NCBI RefSeq assembly: GCF_051622035.1
Contig: NC_135358.1
Location: 7,791,001-7,855,000, forward strand
Length of the DNA stretch: 64,000 nt
Origin: Arctopsyche grandis
Taxonomy: Eukaryota > Arthropoda > Insecta > Trichoptera > Hydropsychidae
Direction of reading: 5' to 3'
A model generated the notes under the pieces. That model made no database searches. It was not told the DNA's origin and saw only the letters and a program-made list of their open reading frames with translations. The translations under genes and the position numbers were made by a program. Shown here piece by piece: positions 34,563-45,600 of the stretch; the stretch's first letter is position 1, and every line of letters starts with the position of its first letter.

Positions 34563-35428
34563 ATGCATGTGCATACATAAATAAATAAATAAAATGTACC
34601 CAAAAAGTGTATAAAAATATCTTATTAATAAATACAACTTCAGCCATATTAATATTTTGTCAATTTCAATATTAAGAAATAAAAGATACGATATTAATTA
34701 TTAAAAATACTCACTATAAATACTTGAAAGCCTCTTCCAGTTTTATACACCAACCGTCTACTGTAAGCACAGTACAGTACTGATTCAATTTAATACGCAT
34801 TAAATGCAAGCGAAACGCATCCAAATAAATATTTACAATGTTTAAAATGCACTAGTCAACAAGGCTAAAGCTGACCACACAACTTTGTTGGCAAAATCTT
34901 TCATTAAAGGCTTTTACTTCGTTTCACTTTGCTAATCGGTCAGGCAATATTTTTTTAATCCTCTTCACGTACGGACGTCTTAAAATTGAAAATAATGAAT
35001 AAACTTCGTCAAACATAGCTCGTTTATATGCGAAAAATCATTTGCATTAAAAATCTCTACTCAATTAAGCTGGCAGTTTATTCTTAAACTTTTTAGCTAA
35101 AATTAACAGTTCTACAGGTTGGAGTTTGGAGGTGTTATCGCGACCGAAGTTTAGACACTAGTGAATCAGTAAAAACCTGTTTCCTTGACCATCACCTGTA
35201 AGACATCACTACGATGAAACATTCCGTTATCCACATTTTTTTTTACTTTATCTTTATTTACTAAGTTTATCGATGAGTGTAGGTTTACATAATATTTATG
35301 TATACATATTTTTAAATTACAAAACTGCGACAAAATATATTTTTTTTAATATCCGACAATTAGCACATGTATGTACATACATATATATGTACGGATATAC
35401 ACGAATATAAGCACATGTTTGTACATAC
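34563..35428. other. Intergenic, no gene seen
   Basis: AT-rich; nothing recognisable. Confidence 0.45.
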
Positions 35429-35720
35429 GTAAAATTTTACTATTACATTATAGTCGTTTCAAATCATTAAAATATATTATTTATTTGAACCCTCAAAATG
35501 AGCAATTTAAACCTACATATAAGAATTGTAAATAGGTTTTTGAGCTCTTTTTCCCATTATGCTGTACATTAACATTAGAATAATATAATACTATGATTAC
35601 TAACAAAATTAAATTAAAATTGTAAAATAGAAAATGATCAGTAGATCAGTAGCTATTAAAATAGATGTAAGATTTATTGTGAACATAATTTAGTAATAAT
35701 AAAAAGCATTTAAAAATCAA
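35429..35720 (+). repeat. Truncated jockey 3' end plus shared flank (inverted twin at 40564)
   Basis: 35518-35719 matches the last 200 bp of the jockey-like element (9160-9361). The preceding 35429-35500 (TTACTATTACATTATAGTCG onward) is not part of that element, yet it is repeated with the same junction in inverse orientation at 40790-40862. The 290-bp unit was therefore duplicated as a block. Confidence 0.8.
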
Positions 35721-36261
35721 ACGCATACGTCAATATATGTATGTCATTTTGACAAATTTCATAATTTCAGGGCTGTGGAGTCTGAGTCAAGGAGTAGTAG
35801 CATTTCCAGCGGAGTCGGAATTGTAAAAAATCAACCATTTCAAACACCAACCAATTATTCTAACATCAGAAATCAAAAATCAACTCCTTTTATTTTTTTA
35901 ATTAACCAGGGACATCATTTGGGGGGACTAGGGTGGGAAGTCCCCAGATTTGAACGGAACTATTCACGTTGTTTAATGTATTATTATGAATTTGAATTAA
36001 AATACTAAACCAAAAAAAATTAAATATTGAAATTCTTTAGATCACTGTCAGGTATAAACACATCGATTTTTCCCAGAAAAAAAATGCTTACTCCGAAATA
36101 TATTTTGTTTTGTTTGTCTTACTTTGAAAGATATTTGTAAAACTCGTTTATCCTACGAAACAAATTATTGAAAAGGATTGCCTTTCTAATACTGATTACT
36201 AAATTGTTATACACTCATTATAATTAAATCGTTAAATTGCATGTAGTTTGACGTGTGTAGC
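35721..36261. other. Spacer with one hAT-like end
   Basis: CAGGGCTGTGGAGTCTGAGT at 35769 resembles the terminus of a widespread arthropod hAT-type repeat. I do not see its partner end. No gene. Confidence 0.35.
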
Positions 36262-36476
36262 CAAAACCGATTGTTTTCTCGTTATCTGTTTGCGCGCATA
36301 CGACAACCGTTGCCCCGAAAATCGCGAATACGGAACATCTGGCACTCGAATTCTCGTTAGCGCGATCGTTCACGTGGACGACTCTCGACGGGTGGAATTT
36401 TAAAGTGCTAGATATTCCGTGATCGAGATTTTAGTGACGTACGCGAGATCGCGTTGTACAAAATAGTCACCGAAAC
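36262..36476. repeat. MITE family G, copy 2
   Basis: Shares ATCGCGAATACGGAACATCT, TGGCACTCGAATTCTCG and GTGACG motifs with the copy at 13245-13444, in inverse orientation. Confidence 0.65.
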
Positions 36477-38494
36477 ATGAAATTCATACACATACACTGA
36501 ATTTATTTACTTTTATACCTATTTCATTACCAATAATTCAATAATTTGGATTTCATATTTTGAACGATTTTATTTTTACTATTTTCGGTAAGAATAATTT
36601 AGCGAGATAGTAGATTAGTAGATCTTACCAAAATCGTTCAAATCGGGGTCGGCGTAGCAGTTGGAATTGAAGCATAAGGTAAATGTTAGTGTCGGTGGCG
36701 GCAAATTTTGAAGGGAATCCCATTGATGTATAATACACTAGATGGGCCCTGACGTGTGATTTTGGTCGGAGATCTTATCTTCACTAACTGAGGGGTGTGG
36801 GGGGTTTAACTAGCGAGGAAGTTGGGAAAAAATGGTTTTTTTCCCTATGACGCAGCGGTACCTACCTACCTACTGAGAGAAACTGTGCATGCGCCATGTA
36901 TTTTGCATGCGCCAAAAGGGAGACCAGTATAAAGCGTGAGGGCGGATATAGTGTATTATACATCAATGAGGGAATCCACATACATATTTTCCAGAATTTT
37001 GTTTTTAAAATAACGCCAAAAAGCTCACAAAAACTTTTATTTTCAAAAAAATGCCAGGAATATGAAAACGACCGCTTCCGTCGTACAAATGGCAAAGGGT
37101 TTTTGGCAAAAAATACACTTTGAATTCTCGTTAATCAATCAAAACTTATTCTAATCGACCCAATGAAACAGCAATTGAGCGATTATTTTATTACTAAAAA
37201 TTCTAAAAAAATAATTGTTTTAGAATTTTTTGTCTAGATACATATATATATCGATTGGATGGAGCCACAGGACATCGTTTAAAATCTTAGTAAAATTCAA
37301 TGTACTTAAATATCATATACACCGTTTATAATACTAATTAATAAAATTTTAGGTAGATGACGGTAGACTTCGTAAAACGGTCAATCAAATTATCCAGCGA
37401 AGACAATCAATTCATAATTTATTAAATGAACTATAATATATTTGAGTATCTTATCATTGAATAATTCAACAGTAACGTGGAAAAACGACCCGAAACAAAA
37501 TTTCATTAAATATTAGCTCATGGTTTGTCTATGATTTGATCGTCATTGCTATGCGAAATTGAATGCCACATTTTATATAAAAATGATAGAATCCCTTACT
37601 TATCGAGACTTATATTTCGATGATATCATAAAACGTGATGAAATTTATCAATAAACTTGTGCATAGCAATTCAAAATATGGCTTACATAAAATAATTTTC
37701 ATAAATAAAACTTCACGGTTGCTTAGTTATAGTTAAAATATTTTATTTTATTTTTTTACATAAATTATTTTATTAATATTATTATTTAATATCGTCACAA
37801 ATACAATTTATTAAACTTAATTTTTCAATTGTTGAGCTGTCTTGAAGAAGTTCGTTCAACCGTACATCACTTCGATAAAAGCAACACATTCAAGCTCAGG
37901 TCAAACGTGACAGAAAGAAATATAGATAATGCACCGACCTATATAGGGATTTATACATACATATATGTAGTACGTAGAATACATAATACTCGTGCATATA
38001 TTTTAAATGGAAATATCACAAAATCCAACAACTGTCTAACTTTTCATATAAAAAAAAAATAATACGGTAGAGTCGAGGAAACACTGAATGTGTTTAAATG
38101 GTCATATTCAACTTAGATGGAAAGAATTAATGTGGCTGAATTACAATGACTTAAATACAATATTTAAGTAGAAATCACACATGATTTTTTTTCTATATAA
38201 TGTACACCTCTACTTATCTTCTTCATTCAATCTTTTCGTGAGCAATTAAAATCAAAATGGACTTGCATTGACATGATCTGACGTGTGTCATATCATTAGA
38301 CAGGCAGAGATTTAAATAAAAAGCATAGCTAGACTCTATCTAGCTATTAAATACATTTATCCTGTCGGTGAAAATCACCAGTTTCGAAATGTTGTAACTC
38401 GAAATATCTACCAACAGAACATAAAAAAGAAAAAAGGGGAGAAATTAAATTTAAATTTTTGGTTAAACAGTTAAATTCGATTCATACGTACAGT
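36477..38494. other. Intergenic, no gene seen
   Basis: AT-rich. A less AT-rich stretch at 36600-36920 has no convincing frame. Short ORFs at 36862-37123 lie on both strands of the same segment and show no domain. Confidence 0.45.
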
Positions 38495-38795
38495 TAAAAG
38501 AATGCCAACAAAATGTACGAATATAATAACAACAGAAAAAAACTTCTATATATACTGTTTGCTACCAATGTTTCCTCTAGACTAATAGACGGCACTAAGT
38601 CTCTGAGAATTTAGCGCCATCTATTGAAAATTTATTTATTTAATTAATCAAGTTTTCTATTGGTGTTTTATATTGTTTATACATATGTATGTGGGTAGGT
38701 AGATAGTTTTTACATTTTTTTTATGTTAAACAATTAAATATAAATATAGATAGTGCTAAATGCTAAGAGACATAGTGCCGTCTATTAGCCTAGAG
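38495..38795 (+). repeat. Repeat family A, copy 4, rearranged
   Basis: CTTCTATATATACTGTTTGC and CTAATAGACGGCACTAAGTC mark family A. A second, inverted scrap (AGTGCCGTCTATTAGCCTAG) follows and is interrupted by the hAT element at 38796. Confidence 0.6.
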
Positions 38796-40042
38796 CAGTG
38801 GTTCTTAATCGGGGGTGCGCGCACCCCATGGGGCGCGATAAGGCGTATCAGGGAGTGCGGGAGGCGTTCCTAACAATATAAATTTATCTATTCAATTTTT
38901 GATGACATCGGCCAATTATTTTTTATTTCCAAGGAGTGACGAAAGCGCTTGGGTAACTATAACTAAAATAATGTAATTTACGGCAGGATATCGCGTCAAG
39001 CTAATTTCTCATTTCTCGCAAATAATAACGACAATTTTCTCAGAATTTGCACACCGTCGTCTCCACTGGTATACTGTTTACAATTAGTTTTGCGACAGTG
39101 GCAGTATAGTAAAAAACTTCTTGTGACTAGCATGTGTACACACATGAGAGTTCGATTGCAAACGTTACCTGTTCAGTGATTAAAGCCCGATATATATTGA
39201 TCACGCAAACGTAAGAATTTTTCTCACAAAATTTTGAATTATATGTTATTATTATTTAATTGACCTTTACTATGGTCAAAAAAACGCCAGTGGAAAGACG
39301 ATTATGTTGGTTACGGATTTACTTGTACAACAGAAAAAGATGGTACGCAACAATTTCAATGCATCTTAAGTTCCAAGATGTTTTCAAACTCCAATCTTAA
39401 ACCATCAAAGTTGTTAGAACATTGCAACAATGTGTATGGTGGTGAAGGTGCAGGTCATAGTCTGAACATCTTGAAATCAAAGAAGGCTCGATTTTATGCC
39501 AGTGGTACAAAATTATGTGGCGCAACAATTCAAAAGCCCTTGTTGGAAGCGTCCTATCACGTGGAATATCTGTGCGCTAAGAAAAAAGCCTCACAAGATC
39601 GTTGAGGAATTGATAAATTGCCAAAACTTTATTAGAGTCAGAAGAACAAAAAAAAATACAGCAGGTTCCATTATCGAACGATATAATTCGATCGCGAATC
39701 CAGGATCTTAGTGAAGATATTTTACTGCAAGTAATAGAAGACATGAAAGTCAGTGCTCTGTAAATAAGCATACAACTGGATGAGTCAACTGACGTGAATA
39801 ATTGCGGCCAGCTCTTGGTATTTGTGCGATATATAAAGGGAAAATAAATAATAGAAGAATTTATATTTTGTATGTAATATGTAAATGTACATATGTATGT
39901 GTTTTTAAATAAACAATATATCTTGCAATAAATGTATGTTTCTAAATTAAAGATTCCAAAACTCATTTTTCAAGGGGGTGCGGGAACATATTTTCAGATT
40001 CAAAGGGGTGCGGCTCACTGAAAAGGTTAAGAACTAAGACTG
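38796..40042 (+). pseudogene. Decayed hAT element with ZBED5-like transposase pieces
   Basis: Left end CAGTGGTTCTTAATCGGGGG; the right end is a damaged inverse (GGTTAAGAAC then TAAGACTG). Between about 39270 and 39850 lie frame-shifted pieces of a BED-finger transposase: YGFTCTTEKDGTQQ region, PSKLLEHCNN, GATIQKPLLEASYHVEYLCA and QLDESTDV. These are the N-terminal and middle parts of ZBED5-like hAT proteins, complementary to the C-terminal part kept at 31974-32213. Stops and shifts rule out function. I could not find a clean target duplication. Confidence 0.75.
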
Positions 40043-40074
40043 CATTTATTTGGAAAAAAATTAAAACCCCCTAA

Positions 40075-40401
40075 TAGCACGGAGAAAAAATCCGTAAAAA
40101 AAATATATTTTTGATTTTAAAATTCGCTAGAAAATTAATTATAAGTTTTTTAAAACAATAAAAAATCACAATCAATTGAAAAAACATCTGACTATTGATC
40201 CCAATACTCACTTTGAGCACAACAATACTAGATTTTGAGTTAAAGACCGCAAAAGCCAAAAAAGTATAAAGCCCGCGCATTTTTTTAAACGCTCATATCT
40301 CATAAACGATCACCAACCAACAAAAATCATTATCATATTCGAATTCAGTGGGTCAAACTTAGTAAAGATTGATTAGTCTCCGCTCTGGTAATATTTTTTG
40401 T
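40075..40401. repeat. Repeat family B, single arm
   Basis: Matches the right arms at 23800-24095 and 62010-62343. Its end GTTGCTCAGTG gives the best view of the terminus (inverse: CACTGAGCAAC). No opposing arm is seen. Confidence 0.7.
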
Positions 40402-40563
40402 TGCTCAGTGTAATCAATGCAAGTCAATTTAAAACACGATTTACAGCAAATTTTATTTTAATTATATTTATTTGACAAATAAAATCACTTGTCGCACATT
40501 TCCAGGACCATTTAACACAAAACAGGGCTAAATATTACGCATATGTAGGTTTGATTTTTTTTT

Positions 40564-40862
40564 TCGATTTTTAAATGCTTTATATTATTACGAAATTACG
40601 TTCAAAATACATCTAATATCTATTTTAATAGCTACTTCTATTTTATCATTTTCTATTTTAGAATTTTAATTTAATTTTGTTAGTAATCGTAGTATTATAT
40701 TATTCTAATGATAATGTACAGCATAATAGGAAAAAGAGATCAAAAACCTATTTACAATTCTTATAGATAAATATAAATATAAATAGCTCCTTTTGAGGGT
40801 TCAAATAAATAATATATTTTAATGATTTGAAACGACTATAATGTAATAGTAAAATTTTATTA
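40564..40862 (-). repeat. Inverted twin of the 35429-35720 unit
   Basis: Truncated jockey 3' end (40564-40767) and the same non-element flank (40790-40862) in inverse orientation. Confidence 0.8.
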
Positions 40863-42135
40863 AACTCTCAGACACAGCACCGATAATCTTTCACATGCAT
40901 ACATACGTCTACCTCTATTTATTTTCTCTTAATAAATTAGTCAAAATTTCCTTTGTTCATTTTTCAGTCACTTATTTACATATATCACGTTTTTTGTAAA
41001 TTTTGAACACTTGATTTAAGAGAATATCAATCGTCACCGTGAAAGTATTCACTCATGTCTGGGCTGACGTCGGCAACAAACCTAAACCAATTACAAATCG
41101 ACTCGATTGAATGTACAATGCATTACTTTATCTTACAATGGGCGCTCTATTTGACGGAATTAACCAAAGGTTAATACTCGTTAACCCCATTTATGAGCTC
41201 CGTATTCGACTGGTGTTACCGTCCACTATGTGTTGATACAACCTTAAATTTTTGCAAACAATCACAGCGTGATAATTTCCTAATTCAAAAATCAAAACAT
41301 AATAAAAGCCATATTTATCAAAATTCACATATGTATTTTCAATTCACTACAAAATAAACATAACCAATACTACAATACAATTTATACAATAGAAAAAAAG
41401 TGTAAACACAAAATTACTTAATTAAGAAAAACTCTCAGTAAAATAAATTTCTAGGCAAAATATACATATTATATGTATATAGATTATATAATAAATATAT
41501 GAACATATGGAATAACATGGAACATATGAAAAAAATATATATGTATGCCAAGCGAATGCAAAATGTAACGTTTTCAGAATATGGATTTGACAATTTTTAA
41601 AATTTGACATATTTCAATCGAACTCAAGTTTATAATTTAAATAATTGATTTAAATTGGTTAAATTATCATATGTGGGTTGATAAAAAATATTTCAATTGG
41701 TAACTGAGTTTTATTTTTGCTCGTGTACATACATATGTACTAAAAATTGAAAATAATATATATTTATAAAGCTGCACGAATAAAAGCAAATATACATAGC
41801 TATAAATCTACCGTGATATATGTATGTATCTAGAAAATCACCACAGTCGTCATACGTACATCCCTGCAATGCACTCGAGGAATGGAAATATTTGTCATTT
41901 GGTATTTAGATCTAACATACTGGTGAATCTGTACATACATACATAGATTTAGTATGTGGAATTGTATGAGTAAAATTGGAGAATGATTTGTTTCACATTG
42001 ATTTATCACAGTTATCATTTTTGCTCTCAGAAAAGTAACATACTGGGATTGAAAAATTAAGAATTATAAATAATTTTTATAGACTTTCCGAAACTTTTTT
42101 TAAAAATAACATAAGAAGCATATTCTATCTGGAAA
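40863..42135. other. Intergenic, no gene seen
   Basis: AT-rich, with CATATG/TATGTA runs. No supported frame. Confidence 0.5.
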
Positions 42136-42425
42136 CTTAAATCTATATAAATAGGTATATAAAATTGAATGTCTGTCTGTGTGTCTGTGCAATTCCCGTT
42201 CCCGTTCCCGTTCTTGAAATTATTGCGTTGCAATGACATTCATTCCCGTTTCCCTTCCCGTTTTTGGGCGATTTTTTTTCACAGTTATCTTCCCGGACAT
42301 GCATACAACAAATCCTGAAAGTTCCACCGTAATCGGTTGAGTGGTTTAGGAGCCTATACGAGACAGAAAGACAAACAGACAAACAGACCTTCATTTTTAT
42401 ATATGTAGGTACATATGTATATACA
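42136..42425 (+). repeat. TGTCTGTCTGTGTG-type interspersed repeat
   Basis: Starts near AATTGAATGTCTGTCTGTGT, contains GTTCCCGTTCCCGTTC minirepeats and CGTAATCGGTTGAGTGG, and ends GACCTTCATTTTTATATA. It resembles a common insect repeat; class not assigned. It lies just beyond the 3' end of CD36 gene B. Confidence 0.5.
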
Positions 42426-42646
42426 TACATAGATGTACGGCATTTGATATGGACATTATATTGAAAAATTAACAGAAATCAAAAATAAATTCAAGAAAAT
42501 AAAAAATAATCTTATTCATATGTACATATGTATATCAATGACACAATTTATAAAAAAAATCCATAAAAAAACAGGCATAAAACTTAAATTTATTTCATTG
42601 CACAGCATCAAAAACTTTTGAAATTATTTAAAAAATCAATTCATGA

Positions 42647-45600
42647 CTAGCTCGTATCACTCCTGAGCAAAACTTGAGATTCCACTTGCTGCCTTGACAT
42701 TTTTACAGCATGTAATGCGCCGATCGATATTAGTATAGCCCCAATGACAAGAATGGCATAAAGTACACCTTCTACAATTTGGGGCACTAAAAGAGCCAAT
42801 TTCGCTTGAGAGGCATATTCTTCGGTCAATACCACCTCTTGACGAAACCATAACATAGGCATATATATGTCATCAGGTAGTTTATTGAAAAAGCTGCCGA
42901 TAAAACAAATATGATAATAAGAATTCTTAATATTTCAATTTAAAATTATATAAATTAAATTAAACCCACCTCATTCCTGGTATCCTAGTGACGTGTAAGT
43001 TGATTTGCAACTGTGCTCTGACAAGCAGTGGAATTCCAGTAAACACTTCAAGTCCCATTCTAAACTCATCATTTTCCCTATATAAATGTAAATAGAATAA
43101 AAAGACATGATAAAACACAATATGTATGTATATAAATAGTAATATGTTTATGTTTACACACTTATTTGGTTTTATTCCATCTAATTTCGAAGTATAAACA
43201 GGATCAGCCAGATAGAAATGAGGGAATGAAACAAACGCCGGTGCTCCCAATTTGCAACGAGACACGTCTCTGGTACCTGCCGGTGCACAATTTCTACCTT
43301 TGAGGCAAAAGCACGCATTTTCAGGATATTTAACGCCATCATCAAACACAGAGTCATCACCGACGTACAATGAACCGGTGATTCCGTGAATAGTCGTATC
43401 TCCCGAACGCTTTAGTGTGATCGCACTAAAAATTAATCATAAATGCATTAAAACATACATATATATATATATACGAGGCATATCATAAATTGATAGCAAT
43501 TTAATTGTAACTCAAAATCCAACATAGTCTCTATTGATATCCAAGCATATTAGTGACCAAAAAGAGCCTGACGAACTCGGTACCACTTTAATATACGGTC
43601 TACCCTCACATATCTACTTTAGTATGCGATCTACCTTCTCACTGTCTCAGTTCTCGCGTGTAACAGTCATACTGAATAATACCAACCCTAACAACCTAAT
43701 CTTAAATGAATAGGGCCAACCCTAACTTAACCTAATCTAACCTAACCCTTAAATAAATAGGTGTTGGCTGCTAAGATATGTTTTTATTTGTGAAAATATT
43801 GATGAAATAAAACTTAAAAAAAACATATCTTAGCAGCCAACACCTATTTATTTAAGTGTCAGGTTAGGTTAGGGTTGGCCCTATTCATTTAAGATTAGGT
43901 TGTTAGGGTCAGTATTTTCATGGCTGCTGACGATATTTTGATAGAAATGCTTCAACAACATTATGGGGCGGCAGGAAAAAACAAAAATTATAATAAACAG
44001 GTCGTCGCTACGATACAAATAAAAAAAATAGTCCACTGCGTTTCAAAGGTAGATCGCATGCTAAGGTAGACCGCATACTAAAGTAGCACCGACGAACTCT
44101 TTATTACACACACAATTATTCCTTGAGTCAGTCAGAAATGTTACTTAAAAACAACATATAAAGCACTCAATAGCTAGGAGCTAACTGACTGTCACGGACT
44201 CGTTCTTGCATTCCAAACTGGACTTGTGTTGCTTAAGTTTGCAAACGCCAAATGAGCCTCATATACATATGTATGTACAATGCATTCAAAATGAACGTGA
44301 AAAACTTATCCACTTACGAACACACATCGGTAGAAAATACTGTAACATTGTCCGGATCGTACTGTGGAGGAAAAAGTTCGCCGGTTCCACCTTTGACCAA
44401 TCCACAATCGCCTTCATAAGAGTTAACCCTTTCATCAAGGTTCCACAAATCCATCAATCCTAATTTGTTTATGTCATCGGCACCCGTGAAGATGCTCATC
44501 AATCCATCGAAAGTATCCGACTCATTTCTCTGATTGATAGAAAATAATGTTTAATACTGTAAGTATAAAATTTAGTACATTTTTTTTATAAATTTATTTA
44601 ATACACACCTCGGCAAACCATCCAAATTTTTTATATGGTATGTTAATAAGAGTCTTATTTAAATCATTTACAATATTTATAATTTTGTCTTCGTACCCTT
44701 CAAATAACAACTCTCCAGCTGTTTTAGTAATAATTACCTTTTCGCTTTCAAAAACCAAAAATGAATTAACCAATGTTCTTATAGCCCTAGGTAGATTACG
44801 AACGAAATGACCAACAATCTGAAAGTTAACAATCGCATAAACTCAAACAAAAAAATTTAATATAGTAAAATAAAACGCAATTTTATAAAAAATGCTTGCA
44901 TTATTAAAAAATAAAAAGTATGTATGTACTTACAATGCCTATAACATTAACATTTGTAATTTTATCGGAAAGTAGACCGTTCGACATATTCTGATGAAAT
45001 ACCCAAGTTCTTCTCTGCAGGAATGATATTGTTCCATTTGGATGCCATGTTTCATTGACCTAATAAGATTTTACATTTATTATTTATTTATTTATAGTTT
45101 TGGACCATTGTTGCATTACAGGAAGAACCTAATGCGCCTCAATGGTCTACATAAGAAGAAAAAACATAATATTAACAAGAATAAAATACAAGCAGAAAAA
45201 ATGATAAAAAAACAAAAGAGAAATAAAATAATACATAAAAATTAACATGAGAAAAAAATATCAAATAAACAGAATACATAGTAGGGAATGTCCTGCATCC
45301 ACAGCCAGCACCAATATACACATGTACGTATGTATAAGAACCAGCCGTAAATACAGAACATCCTTTCGAGTCTCAAATCGAAGAGAGAAGATCAAAATTC
45401 CACTCATACATTACATCCAATTATGAAAATAATGATGAATACAGACTACGAGACAAATATTTGAAGGTATATTATAGATATTCATTTACTAGTGGTTTTA
45501 CCCGGCTCCGCTCGGTATTTGTAATATAAACCGCTTAAACATGACTAATCTAATAGTGAACATTTTATTAAATTTATTTGAATAGTTTTATTTTATATAA

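Noticed and set aside
39378-39711. Host ZBED5 gene
   Set aside because: The frame is broken several times and the segment is bounded by hAT-type ends, so it is a decayed transposase.
40071-40280. Small ORF similar to one at 62001-62270
   Set aside because: Both are translations of repeat family B.
43680-43890. Interstitial telomere (TTAGG) array
   Set aside because: The CCTAA-like runs are short, interrupted and mirrored within a hairpin inside a mobile element, so they are not evidence of a telomere or a fusion point.
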